The notes beneath the pieces were generated by a model that saw only the letters and a program-made list of their open reading frames with translations, was not told where the DNA came from and made no database searches. Shown in pieces: positions 22,634-34,141 of a stretch of DNA of 64,000 nt; the stretch's first letter is position 1, and each line of letters starts with the position of its first letter. The position numbers were made by a program, and so were the translations under genes. This stretch comes from Entoloma clypeatum (lineage: Eukaryota > Basidiomycota > Agaricomycetes > Agaricales > Entolomataceae): assembly GCA_963565915.1 (NCBI GenBank), contig OY751494.1, positions 2,976,001 to 3,040,000 of the forward strand, given 5' to 3'.

Positions 22634-23364
22634 TTATTCGCCAGAGATCGCTCCTTTGCCCGACACATAAATTCCATCTAAGAATTTACGGATATCCTTG
22701 TTTCGTACCCGGCAGATGCCCTGAATGGAAGCAGCTATTTCCAGGCAGATTGATTAGTGGCAACATGCACAAGGCTGTGATCAGGTACCTGATTGTGACA
22801 CCATGTCGATATCATTGCCTTCTAGAATCAGTTCATCCTTCTGTACTTTTGATTCTGTGACGGCCACTCCGTCCAGCATGTCGACGTGTCGGACAGTCTT
22901 CAAGCACCGTTGGCAAAGTTATTGTACAGTAACTTCACAAATGACACACCTTTTCACCTAAGAAATTGCGAATCTCCACCTTCTTCCCGTCGTCTTGAAT
23001 GATACAGTTAATGGGAAAATGGGCATAGACGGCACGCATTTTGTATTGGAAACCCTCGAAGACAGAGTCAAGATGTCTTCACGACAAGGAATATCCAAGG
23101 ACACACCTTTGTGACGCCAATGACCATATTGTTGATGAGTGTTCTGATCGTGCGCAGGCATGCGACATGCTTGCGCCCACCCTGCCAGACGGCCAAAAGG
23201 ACCTTGGTGGTCTTCCCTTTCTGCAACCTGATGTCCATGTCGACATGACGGACATTCTTGGTGAGTGTTCCCCTGGGGCCTTTTACGACGATCACTCGGG
23301 ATTTGACCGAGACCTCAACATTTTCGGGAATTTCGAGTTCTTCTGTCTTGAGGACGTCGCGCAT
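22634..23364 (-). CDS. RPL9: 60S ribosomal protein L9 (uL6)
   Basis: This is a structural protein of the large cytosolic ribosomal subunit. The reading begins [20 protein letters not shown] at 23362-23364, matching the family start. It continues [20 protein letters not shown] and [20 protein letters not shown], then, after an intron, [45 protein letters not shown] and [17 protein letters not shown], ending with TAA at 22634-22636. An intron acceptor (TTTACCAG) lies directly before the ATG, so the leader is spliced. The upstream leader region 23473-23676 holds a separate short ORF. Confidence 0.95.
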
Positions 23365-23472
23365 CTGGTAAAGGTAAAAGTCAGCTACTTGGTCAAGTGT
23401 GAGTCTGTATTCATCTGAAGCGCCTAAGTCCCATCCATCGTTCCCGCCGCCTCAAATAAGCATATGTTGGGC

Positions 23473-23676
23473 TTAAACGAGGGTGCGTGTAGTGTGGGTT
23501 CCAAAGAAAGCAAAGACAGCAAGATCGGCGGCGAGTACATACCTTGAAGCGAAGATTTTGAGGGTGTTGTGCGGATTGCTGGGTTGAGTGGCGATGATGT
23601 TCAAGCAGGCTGACGTAAGCTTGCCTATTTTGGTCCTGGCTCGCTCTGAACTGCTCGAGTCACTCGCTCGAGCCAT
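23473..23676 (-). other. Short ORF in the RPL9 leader region
   Basis: An ATG-initiated frame of 67 codons begins MARASDSSSSERARTKIG at 23674-23676. It contains LTSACLNIIATQPSNPHNTL and then meets a strong donor-like GTATGT at about 23540. It may be an upstream ORF in a spliced RPL9 leader, a small independent gene, or chance. I cannot recognise the peptide. Joined to the next plausible acceptor, it does not stay in frame with RPL9. Confidence 0.3.
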
Positions 23677-24018
23677 CGCGTTGCACTAATTGAATGTACC
23701 GTGTAGATTCAACTCGTATAACAGATGAATATATAGTTTCCGACCTTTTCATGCCCGTATGAATTTATCGTCCGAGTGTCGGACTTCGGAAACAGACAGC
23801 CGTCGGAGCCTAAAAAACCGCCTATTGTCACCGTGATTCCAGCATCTCAGTCAACAACCACCACCATCGTTCGTCACTGTTGCTGGCAGTCTGCGTAAGA
23901 TCGGTTAGACTTTGACACCAATCCCCACAGAGCCTTCGCTCGTCCGCTGTCTCTTTAACGTTGCTTGGCAATCCCTTTCGTCTCCTTGAGACCCTGTCCA
24001 TCCATAAGTCTGATTATC
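23677..24018. promoter_or_regulatory. Shared upstream region of RPL9 and PCF11
   Basis: The two genes diverge here. The region is pyrimidine-rich on the plus strand close to the PCF11 start, as is usual for fungal promoters. I saw no clear TATA box or named element beyond that. Confidence 0.35.
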
Positions 24019-26541
24019 ATGTCTCTCTATCCTTCCCAGAGCAGCTATGGCCAAACCTCGTACTCTCAATATTCCCAACCTGTCGCCCACGGCGGATATT
24101 ATCAGCATCATTCTCATCAGCCACCTCCAATGCCACCCCCACCCCCACCAGTCTATCAACTTGATCCCGTTACCTTCCGACGGGAATACACGAATCGTCT
24201 CAAAGAGCTTACTTTCAACTCTAGACCTATTATCCAGGGTTTATCGATGCTCGCCCAAGAATATTCTCGATTTGCAGAGATCGTGGCTCAGTGTCTGGAA
24301 GCTCATATAAGACAGGTGAGTCACTGGTTTGCCCTTTGTTATTCTATGCTTGCTGGAGACTTGCTGCGCATTGTCTATATTAAATGTTGCATCCATCATC
24401 ATGTATCGTAGTCCTAGTTCTACATTGAGCACAAAGACCTGTAAGAGCACAGCCAGTCGAGTTGAACATCATCCTCAAACAAATCATTCTTTTTTTCTTG
24501 CTCTCATTGCTCGTCCCGCGGATTGCTGACTCATCACTCCCATTTTTGGTTCATATCACCAGGTCCCTCCATGGATGAAACTTCCTTCGTTTTATCTGCT
24601 CGATGCTATCTCAAAGAACGTTTATGAGCCATATGCCCGGCATTTCGCAGGTTTTGTTCTTCCCCTGTTTCTTGACACTTACAGCCTTGTCGACGACAAT
24701 ACTCGAAGTAAAATGGAGGAAATGCTCCTGACTTGGCGAACAGGATCGCCCCAGGGCAAAGAATTATTCGGTGTTCCCCCTCAAGTTGCCATAGAACGCG
24801 GAATCTGGGGCGATGCCGCAACATGTCACAGCGTATGTCATTGTCCTGACGACCTCGTCTCGTTTTTAGCTTATCAATATCACAGACAATACATTCTGCT
24901 CTCCAGACGGGATCGAGTCAAATCACCAAGTCACAAGTTCTGTGTGAATTAGACTTCACCCTCAACCAAAAGAGACAGGCGGTACACAGCAATCCATATG
25001 ATACAACGTCTCAGAACCATATCAATGTTCTCACTCAGGTTTGTACCCTATGCCGCTTCTGTTGGTATATTATTAATACTGTCGACCCAGCTACGCAAGC
25101 TCGTCGACGCCGGGGTATCACAAGAAGAACTACATCAGATTCTAAATCAATTGAGAAACTTGGTGAAAAGCACAACACCGGCATCAGCACCCGTACCAGT
25201 CCCGCCCCAGCGCTGGCAATCTTACTCTGCACCCCCACCTCAACCGTCTTCTTCAGGTACACTGCGTCCCTATTCCCACACATCACACATTGCCCTGCTG
25301 TATCCTGCTGACAACCTCAAACCGGAACAATCGATACCCCCGGTGTCCACGACGTCAATTTCCGCTCCAGCTTCCGTCGCTCAAGCGCCGGCTAACATCG
25401 CCAACTTACTATCGACACTATTGCGAGCCGGTGTTGTGTCGGCGGGTAGCACTCCGACGGGCGCCGGCGCGACAGCCAAAGAGGAAGCGTCGAAGCAGCA
25501 GGTGGCTGAAAGTGTCAGTCTTGAGCAAGAGGCTTCACGTGCGTATCGCCAGGTGATTTTATCACAACCCATCAAGTTATCTAGTTCAGATATCATGAGG
25601 TACGTACCCTTACCTTACTCCTTCGCTTCCAGTTTACATGTGGCTCATCGCTGTATCTTAGGGCCCGACCGCAGATCGTAGAGTTGTTGTACGACCAGTT
25701 GACAGCTCAATGTAAACAATGTGGGATTCGCTTCCCTGATACGATTATTGGCAAGAAAAATATGGAGGATCATCTGGACATGCATTTTAGACAGAATCGT
25801 AAGGCTAACCAGAACGTGGGACGAGGTCACAGTCGGAGCTGGTTCATTGGTGTCGAGGTATGATCTAGCCTATGCTCGCCATCGGGGGAGATTGACCAAT
25901 GTTTGCCACAGGATTGGATTCATGATTTCTCCACTGATACTAAAAGCAAAGGTCGCGCTGATGGTTCTTATTTATTGAATCCCAAGGCTACCGCTGCTGC
26001 TGAAGCGGCGAAAGTTGATGCGGAGCTCCGAGCTCTTTTCGTTGTTGTACCACCAGGTGACGAGGCAAAAAGCATCTCATGCCCGATATGCAAGGAGACT
26101 CTGAAGTCAGAATTCCTGGAGGAGGATGAAGAATGGGTTTGGAAGAATGCTGTGAAGAAGGATGATCGGGTATGTTACGACTTCTGTGTCTTATTTTCCG
26201 TCCTGACAGTGTGTTTCATTTAGGTCTACCATGCAACATGTCATGCAGAGGCTATGACGTCCACTAGTAGTCTTGTGGCACGTTTCCGGACTACTACTGG
26301 GAGAAGTCGGTCTGGTACGCCTGAGGCACTGTCATCAACAGCATCGCTATCAATTTCGCGAACAACACCTCCTGCAACGTTGAGAGGCTCCAAGTCCCCT
26401 TCACGATCTCCCTCATCAGAGTTCAAACTCGCTGGAACGAAGCGTAAGGTTGACCAGAACGACTCAACAGTGAGTGGTGAGGCAGATACTACACCACCTT
26501 TGAAAAAGATGGCCTTGTCACCGGGGACCACAAAAGCATAA
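24019..26541 (+). CDS. PCF11: Pcf11-type mRNA cleavage/termination factor
   Basis: Pcf11 is a subunit of cleavage factor IA that binds the RNA polymerase II C-terminal tail and drives mRNA 3' end cleavage and termination. The ATG is at 24019 (MSLYPSQSSYGQTS) after a glutamine/proline-rich leader with PPPMPPPPPPVY. The CTD-interacting domain spans roughly residues 50-165: FRREYTNRLKELTFNSRPII, AIRQ-type helices, WMKLPSFYLLDAISKNV, YARHFAGFVLPLF, and MEEMLLTWRTGSP. Further on lie QNLRNLVKS-like helices and the C-terminal zinc motifs: CKQCGIRFPD with MEDHLDMHFRQN, and SCPICKETLKSEF with YHATCH. It ends KKMALSPGTTKA. The two-part zinc region with the DWIHDF segment is the Pcf11 hallmark. About seven introns, frame intact. 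Confidence 0.93.
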
Positions 26542-26739
26542 AACGTGGCTCTTTTTGTGCATTGCTTGCATGGACTTGTGGAGGCTTCAATATCATTATA
26601 TTATATTCATACGACTAAGAATTATATCTGCATCTGTATCACACCATCAACGGCATAGGTAGATAACAAGCAATCGATCATTTTGAATGAAGAGGCAAAG
26701 TAATCTAATCCGCTTGAACAAACGCGCATACAAGAGGCA

Positions 26740-28263
26740 ATGCCATTCCAACAGGACATCTCTTCCCGTCCGGACGACGAGCCTGATTCATATACCGCAT
26801 TTCCGATCAGTAAGCCCCGTACACAAAGGACACTCATAGGATTCTAACACTTTGTTGGAGATCCAAATCCGCAAGATGTCCATTTACGCGCTACCATCGA
26901 AAAGATCGACGAGCTAGCTCAAGACGTGGAGATGCAAGTAAGATCACTTTAACTTTTGTCGTAATCTCTTCCTGGCTCACGCCGTCATCCTCATAGGCCC
27001 CTTTATCGGAAGGCTCGACATATTTGGTCGTCGACACGAACATCCTCCTTCAGCACTTCGACGTTTTTAGACGATTTGTGCGTGACGCAGAACAGTATCG
27101 ACTACCTGTTATTGTCGTGATACCTGGAGTCGTCATTTATGAACTCGATGGGTGAGCACGTATCTTCTCGCATATCCGACACACCGTTGAAACTTGATCG
27201 CTTAACAATAGACAAAAGAACCGCGACGGATTGGCGTGGTTCGCGAGACGAGCTTCAGCATGGCTTCTCAAGAAGGTCAAAGAAAGGAAGTTGGTGAAGG
27301 GTCAGGCCAATGAAGAGACATGCAAGGCATCTCGCAACTGGAAAATAAAAGTGCTTGGAGAGGTTGGATTGTTCATACATAGTTTGTTTCTTTTATCAGA
27401 TTGACAAAGGACAGGTATCAGAACGAAGAAACGATGATCTGATCCTCGACTGTTGTCTCTACTTTGCGCGCATGCGCACGACCTTCCTTTGCAGTGCCGA
27501 TAAAAATTTGTGTATTGAATCCGAGAGTGCAGGCAAGTACACGTTGATTCGGCTTTGACGAGGCGCGGCTGACGAGGAGGTCGCCGTAGGTATCTCGACG
27601 ATTTCTCCTACAGGAACTTGGAGCAGTCAAGACATTTCTTCGGGACTGTTCAAGGCGTTTGGCGTCGATGTGAAGTACTTCGGAAAGTATCATGCGAGTT
27701 ATCGAGACCCCAAGACGAATCCGTCGACACTGGGACCTCTGATAGCAGCAGATGATGATGACAAGATGGAAGTGGATGACGAGGGATGCGATTTGCCTGA
27801 AGCACTGCTACCGAGTCATGCACTAGATCTGCTCCATATCCAGGTGATTGAACATTTCACGAGCTTGCTGGTGGACCTGGTGGGTCGGGTGGGGGGTCCG
27901 GAAATACACGACGGTTATGCATCGGACGATGGGACTCTCGCCTCGCGGTACGCTCCACAGTGGCGGACACAAAAGCGACGGTACGTGGAGTGGACAGCCG
28001 AAGAGGTGCTGGAGTATCTGAATGACAAGAAGACAATGAAATCAACGAGCCCCCGGATCGAGGTATTCCTGAGCCGGCCATATTCGCGGGGTGCACGACG
28101 GGGTCAGGACTGGTCGCGACGGGATTGGGAGGTGGCGCTCGGGGCTCTGGAGGCGATTGGGGAGGGGTGGGAGGAGATATCGATTGGAGAAAGTCTGAGG
28201 GTGCTGAGGGGCCATGTGGACGGGATCTTTGCGCTCAAGCTGCGCCCAACGGGGACCCACTGA
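26740..28263 (+). CDS. SWT1: SWT1-like PIN-domain endoribonuclease
   Basis: Swt1 is a PIN-domain RNA endonuclease involved in nuclear mRNP surveillance near the pore. The start MPFQQDISSRPDDEPD at 26740 is followed by an intron, then PNPQDVHLRATIEKIDELAQ. The PIN core begins TYLVVDTNILLQHFDVF (first acidic residue D in VVDTN), with VIVVIPGVVIYELDG, KNRDGLAWFARRASAWL, RRNDDLILDCCLYF and CSADKNLCIESES. These give the acidic D/E/D/D set of PIN nucleases. One intron at 27533-27589 starts with GC (AG|GCAAGT), a canonical GC-AG type. The C-terminal half (VIEHFTSLLVDLV, WTAEEVLEYLND, WEVALGALEAIGEGW) resembles the helical Swt1 tail. It ends LKLRPTGTH. Confidence 0.88.
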
Positions 28264-28339
28264 ACTGAGCTGACGTGAAGGAGCTGAGTCATGGCTAGTA
28301 TATTAATTATTTAATTACAATTTTTGTCTTCCCACCCTG

Positions 28340-29929
28340 ATGAACCGTCGTCGGGTGCTGCACGTCGCGCTCGCCGTCCTCGCCCTCGTCCTCGTTGGCA
28401 CTGTCGTCGTCCTCTCCTCTGTCACCTACTATCTTTCCATCAACCCCTCCGCATACCTCTCCGAGCTCGAGGTCCCTGTCCTCACCAACTCCACCCGCTG
28501 GAATGCAACCGAGCATGGCCAGCTCGAGCGCATCCCCAGAATCATCCATCAGACATGGAAGTCTGACGAGCTGCCCCCCCGCTGGAGAGCCATCTCCCAA
28601 GCATGCAGGGACATGATGCCAGACTAGTGTGTCTAACCACCCTCTTCCGCATTCTCCTCTTATCTTTCATCCAGCAAGTACAAGCTCTGGACAGACGCTG
28701 GCTCCCGCGACTTTATTGCAACGTATTACCCATGGTTCCTCGAAACATTTGACGGCTACACCTACACCATCCAACGTGCCGATGCCATCCGCTATTTCGT
28801 CCTCTATCACTACGGAGGTGTCTACATGGACCTTGACATCGGCTGCTTGCGTCCAGTGGACCCTCTCCTCGCTTACCCCGTCGTTCTCCCAAAAACCATC
28901 CCTGTCGGGGTCTCCAATGACCTCATGTTCGCAGAGAAGAGTCACCCTTTCCTGGAGCAAACCATCCACAATCTCGTCACTTTCGATCACTCCTGGGTCC
29001 TCAATTATCCCACCGTCATGTTCTCCACAGGCCCCATGTTCCTATCTGCTCAGTATGGCATCTATACCTCCTCCCATCCCACCACTTATCTTGACGAGAT
29101 TCGCATATTGCCCAAATCGCTGTATGGTAAGAATGCGAAGGAGGGTGAGGCCCCTCATTCATTCTTCTCTCACTTCTATGGGAGCAGCTGGCATGCCGAT
29201 GATGCCGCCTTTATTGGATTTTTGGGCACTTGGGGTAAGGTCCTGATGTGGATTGGTCTCGTCATTCTCATCATTGGGATGATCAAACTATCGGGCACGA
29301 AACAGAGAAGATACAACTTCAGGAGAATCGACGTTTCGCTCCCCCGGTTGTCTCAACATTCGGGCCGCTGGCACCTCCATCTCGGTCGCAGTCAACCCCC
29401 ATCACCAGACGGAGCCGGCTCTCCTATCGACGATACTGTTCCCGTCCTTCACCTGCCCTATCCCACATCACCGTCGCCATCTGTGTTGTCTGATACATCT
29501 GCCGCAGATTCCTATGCAGGTCGCACACAGAGTCCTATTGTTCAGGCCTTTCAACACATCCGTAGTAGAGTTGCGACAATTACTGGTGTCCATGAAGCAG
29601 AACCACGTACTCCCGTTCGTCTCAGACATCAGCGTCGCAATAGAGGCGTTTTGTTCTTTCTGCCTGCTATTTTTACACGGTCGTCGGACATTGAACTAGC
29701 CCCAGTCCCGACAGCTTCTGGAATCTCTGGTACCGTCTCAAGGGCCTCTCAGCTACCTCCTGAGAAGTTGCAATACCCTGCTGATTTGGAAAGCCTTGGT
29801 GAAGATTCGTCTCGTTTGGTTTCGAGTTCTCGTTCTTCAAGGGATTCGCGGCTACCGAGCCGCAGGAGCACATCGCGCTCGCGATCTCGAAGTTCGAATC
29901 GTCCCTTATTATCATCATGGGAGTCGTAG
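28340..29929 (+). CDS. SUR1: Mannosyl-inositol-phosphoceramide synthase catalytic subunit (GT32)
   Basis: Sur1/Csh1-type enzymes transfer mannose from GDP-mannose to inositol phosphoceramide in the Golgi. The start is MNRRRVLHVALAVLALVLVG at 28340, a basic end and one signal anchor. IPRIIHQTWKSDELPPRW and, after one intron, KYKLWTDAGSRDFIATYYPW follow. YVLYHYGG-type text and the DxD metal motif (VYMDLDIGCLRP) form the GT32 catalytic centre. GTGPMF-like and HSFFSHFYGSSWHADD segments match the family. A second membrane segment is WIGLVILIIGMIKL. The long serine/arginine-rich cytosolic tail after it (ending RSSNRPLLSSWES) is typical of basidiomycete members. It needs only one intron. The stop is at 29927-29929. 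Confidence 0.9.
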
Positions 29930-30138
29930 ACGCTTGTCTCCAGATGTACCGGCCTGTATACCCCGATGGTTGTTCATTATCGGCCTACATAGGTACCCTC
30001 TTTCGGTTTCCCTCGTGCCCTACCTATAGCGATGTATGCCATGGATTTGGAAAGCACATGGCCATTAGTTGACAAGGCGAATCATCTAATTCAAAATCTA
30101 ATGCGCAGAGTAGATAATCACAATAAATACACATTCGG

Positions 30139-31900
30139 CTAGGAAATCCGTTCCATCCAAGCCGCCAAGGCAAACATGGATATAGCTGATATGCAATAGG
30201 TGAAAGAGGGACCATAAGTCCAATAGGCCGAGCATGCTTGACAGCTTTTGAGCACAGAAAAACGGATGCACATTGTCGACTGACCTAGTAATGGTCCAAT
30301 TGCCCGTCCTAGCTGACCTGAGGACCTGAACTTCCCCAAAGCCCGTCCTTTCATCAACAGGGAATGCTGTTTGATTTCCTTGCCTGTGTTCGGATCAAAT
30401 CCACCTTCATCGCATTGAAGAGATGCTAATGCAGTCAAAGCATTGACCACGGTGGCACTCGTAAATGCAATAAATACAGCAGCTCCTTGGAGTAGCTTGA
30501 GAGAAAGCATGGGTCTCGTAGACACATGGAAAGGGAAGATAGCCAGGAGACAGAGCGCAATACCACAACTTAGCGCACCACGTCGCGCCATGACGCCCTC
30601 GCCAGTTTTTGTAGTCACGCGACGGACATAGCCACCCTGAAGGAGTGCGCTGATGATCCCGATGGACCCAATCAACATACCGTTTTGTTTGTTATTCCAG
30701 TCGAGCACTAGGTATAATAGTTGAATGCAGTGTATGGCAGGAAAGGATGACAGTTGGACTAACGGTCAAAGGTGAGGAAAGACAGTGTAAATTCCATTCC
30801 AGAGAATATCACAAGAAACAGGAAGTGTAAGAATCGTAGAGTCTTGAGCATCTTCAACCGATGTTCGACACTAGCCTTGCTGCTCGGTTTTGGTGGCCTG
30901 TTCTCGGACGCGATCTTTCCGCCTTCCGTCTTTTTCGCAGCAACGTCGATGTGGCCTTTAGAACGTGTTTCCGGTAAAAAAGCCGCCAAGAAGATGGTCT
31001 CAGCGACGAGAAGCACGAGGGTAAGAACTGCAGGCGCGGCATAGATGTTGAGTTCATATCCCAGAGATTGAGGGAGCGGCCGAGCAGCAAAGTAAGCCCC
31101 GACAGGAGGCCCAATGCAGAAACACACTGCAAATGCGATGCCGACATATGCGAGGGCCTTGGACCGGTTTTCAGGTGTCGTTACATCTGAAAGGATCGCG
31201 CTTTTTTGTTAAAGGAACTTGGATGAGCAGACAATCCCTGAATATATGGCGGGGACGAACATTGCAAGCTGCACGTTGCCTTCGCTTAGGCCGCCAATTA
31301 CCCGTGAGAGTATGTAAGACGCGAAGGTAGTAGACTGGATCCACCTATAACTTGGGTTTCAGCGGAATGTGTAGATTGAGAGAGTAAAACGCCCACACAA
31401 GGGCAGACAATATGTTTCCGGCCATCGAAATCAAAAGAATACGTTTCCGCCCGTATCTATCAGACAGCGAACCAATTCTTGGGGACACGAGGAATTGCAG
31501 CGTCCTGGAAGTCGTTTGAGAATGATATTTCCATAATTGAGGACGAGGCTCACGAGAATATTGAACCCATCAGACCACCTACTCACTGAGTATAAGTATT
31601 GCAGATTTATATGAAATAAGGACTCACCCAAGAGGACCACATCCCATCTCTGCGAATGGACGCTTGGCTGATATAACAGGCTTCTGGCGGAAGATACGAA
31701 TTGCAACGTCCGCGATAGAAATCCCGAAGAGTCTGAGGTCTCTCTCTTTATAATTTTCAGCGCACGAATTTGATGAGGGCGAGCTGCTTACTCACCAAAG
31801 TGTACCATTCGATAAGACGCGGAAAGAGGGGGAGGGGGATGGTGAAAGCGAAAAGGTCAAGCAACAAGGAAAAAAAGACGACAACCTCAACCTTAGCCAT
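30139..31900 (-). CDS. Major facilitator superfamily transporter, MFSD10/TETRAN-like
   Basis: This is a twelve-helix drug:proton antiporter-type MFS protein. A likely start is MAKVEVVVFFSLLLDLFAFT at 31898-31900; an in-frame ATG at 31945 would add 15 residues. Recognisable segments are FTIPLPLFPRLIEWY (TM1), GGLMGSIFS with SPRIGSLSDRYGRKR (loop 2-3 motif A), VITEG-type helices, LAYVGIAFAVCFCIGPPVGA and FLAAFLPETRSKG. The C-terminal half has GMEFTLSFLTFD, NGMLIGSIGIISALLQGGYV, GKFRSSGQLGRAIGPLLG, and ends FALAAWMERIS. The motif order resembles MFSD10-like organic anion/drug exporters. The substrate cannot be told from sequence. Several introns; a TRP/QR-like stretch at 31200-31500 is split into small exons. 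Confidence 0.85.
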
Positions 31901-31945
31901 TAACTTGAACTTGGAATTTGTGTTGTACTGAAAGTACACTTCCAT

Positions 31946-32646
31946 GGTCGAGGTCCTGGCCTTATTATATAGGACCCCAGCTGACGCAAGCCAAGGGATT
32001 GCGCTCGGTGAGACGAGCACCCACATTTCTCCAGCACCTCAGGATACCAGTAAGCCCGAGTCCCATTCTCCAAGTTGGCTGCTCACAGATGCGCGAAGTG
32101 GTTCCATTGTTCCAGGTTTGCCACGTTTTCAGGGGGGGAACCTAAACATTCATCTCGCGATGTCACAGTATCGGCGCCGTTGGTGGCATTCTGAAGTGCT
32201 CGTCTCTTCAAGTTGGTCACCTTGCTAGTACCATCGACCCAGCTGTCATCAACAACCAGCTCCTCCGCAACACCCACAGAAATGATGTTGGTTGAGATTG
32301 GGGCTCATGCAACGGCACGATAGTTACCACCATCCGACCATATCTCAACCCTATTCTCTTCAGAAGAGATGTGCAATTTCTGCTCAATACTGCGATGACC
32401 TCATACATCAATTACGCGCAATGAAGATGCCCTTGAAAAGCTTCGACAGATACAATGCTGAATCGTTTCGTGTTCTTTCGTTGTGCAATCATCACCTCAT
32501 CATGACATGCAGTCAAGAAGCTCGCGCCCGCGCAATCTTGGAAGACACCTTCAATCGTGGCATGTCGCATGTGGCGGACCAAGTCAGCCTCGAAATCCCG
32601 CACCATATTCATACTAGATCTGGGCCATCTCTGTCTTCCTTTTCCA
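31946..32646. other. Intergenic stretch with no recognisable gene
   Basis: This lies between the MFS start and the chitinase start (divergent). Short frames on both strands, such as 32412-32660 minus, show no family resemblance or good splice structure. It should hold both promoters. Confidence 0.4.
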
Positions 32647-34141
32647 ATGTTTTCATTCATGCCTTTCTTATCTTCACTCGTACCATTGCAGGTTCAATGT
32701 GTTCCAGCATCTTCTCATTCTATTCCTGTCAGGCGCAATCTTGACCCAGCTCAAGCAACTCTGGTCCCCACAGCTGTGTATCCTGCGTCAGCCTCCTTGG
32801 ATCCTAGTCGAAGTTCTTTGGCCGTGCATGGGCCCTCACCTCAAGGTTTGACAGGGCCCCTCGTCATGGTGTACTACCCGGACTGGGCTGGTGACCTGTT
32901 CCCTCCAAAGAATATCGACTTCGCGCTTTTTGACTGGATTGATTTTGCATTCGCAACCCCTGACGCAAATTTCGGTATCAATTGGGATTCTGAGAACAGC
33001 CCCAAGGTACTCCGCGAACTCGTCACCTCGTCTCACAACGCTGGTACCAAAGTTAAACTCAGCATCGGCGGATGGACAGGAATCATCTCGCCATCCAACC
33101 CGAAAACCCTATTAACATTTTCCAGATATTTCTCGTCTGCAGTTTCAACGGACAAGAGCAGGCGCACGTTCGCATTCAACGTGAAAGTCATCTACGACGA
33201 GTTCCATCTTGATGGCATCGATATTGACTGGAATATCCTGGACGAGAGGGCGACCATGGAAATCAACACGACGAGCTTGATTCAAGCAACTTCCTCAGGT
33301 TCCTGCAGGTTCTTCGCGTTGTGCTTCCCCCTGACGCCCGGATTACTGCTGCTGCTCAAACGGTTCCATTCACTGATGCTTCCGGGAACCCTATGAAAGA
33401 CGTCTCTGGCTTTGCAAATGTCCTGTATTGGATTCTTCTTATGAACTATGATGTTTGGGGTTGTAAGGATCTTCCCTTCACCGTACCAATTCGACATGTT
33501 TATTCCCCTTTCCAGCATCGGAAACGCCTGGACCCAATGCGCCCCTGTCTGATGGCTGTAACAACTCTACACAACCAGAAGCTAATGCCGTCGCCGGTTT
33601 CAATATGTGGACATCAGCTGACTTTCCTGCAAATAAGCTCGTGCTTGGACTTCCCTCATATGGATACGTCTCGGCGTCGGATGCCACGCGCCTGCGCCAG
33701 CGATCAAAGCTGAACATCTCCAGCGCTCGCACCAAGAAGCCTCGAACTCGTAATCTAGAGGCAATGGATTCGACGGTGGAAGTTGTAACTGGAGACGGCG
33801 AAAGTCAAGTCCTATTTCGTGAGCTTCTTAGCCAAGGTGCACTGGCTGGCGCACAACCTTCTGATGGTCGCCAACCCCCGATATTTGACGGTGCTGGTGG
33901 CTTCGTGAAATATTGGGACAGCTGCTCAAATACACCGTTCTTGCGTTCATCTTCGGCTGGTCAAGTTATCACATATGACGATCCAAAATCATTGGCAATG
34001 AAGACGGAATTCGCAAGGAAGACTGGGATGCTCGGAGTCAACATTTTCGATACCCATGGAGACACAGACGAATGGCACCTGACTGATACAGTGAAGAAGG
34101 CAGCAACGGGCTTGTATACCTTCGAGATTACAGATGCATAG
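32647..34141 (+). CDS. GH18 chitinase, apparently frameshifted at the catalytic motif
   Basis: Glycoside hydrolase family 18 enzymes cut chitin during wall remodelling or nutrition. The start chosen, MFSFMPFLSSLVPLQ at 32647, could be a signal peptide. The barrel reads MVYYPDWAGDLFPP, FDWIDFAFATPD, KVKLSIGGWTG, and FHLDGIDIDW. In family members that last strand continues with the catalytic Glu and Tyr-Pro. Here one base seems to be missing after 33231, and the expected continuation (PGREGDHGN and onward) is in the next frame. Downstream parts ITAAAQTVPFTDASGNPMKD, WILLMNYDVWG, MWTSADFPANKLVLGLPSYG and GMLGVNIFDTHGD are intact, ending at TAG 34139-34141. A 15-codon in-frame insert after GGWTG (33081-33125) ends like a splice acceptor but has no donor. 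Either a decaying gene or an assembly error. Confidence 0.78.

Noticed and set aside
28307..28990. Minus-strand ORFs over the MIPC synthase gene.
   Set aside because: They are antisense shadows of clear GT32 exons, and composition is acidic and repetitive because of codon bias.
32412..32660. Minus-strand ORF upstream of the chitinase.
   Set aside because: No recognisable motif and it overlaps the chitinase start region; likely chance.
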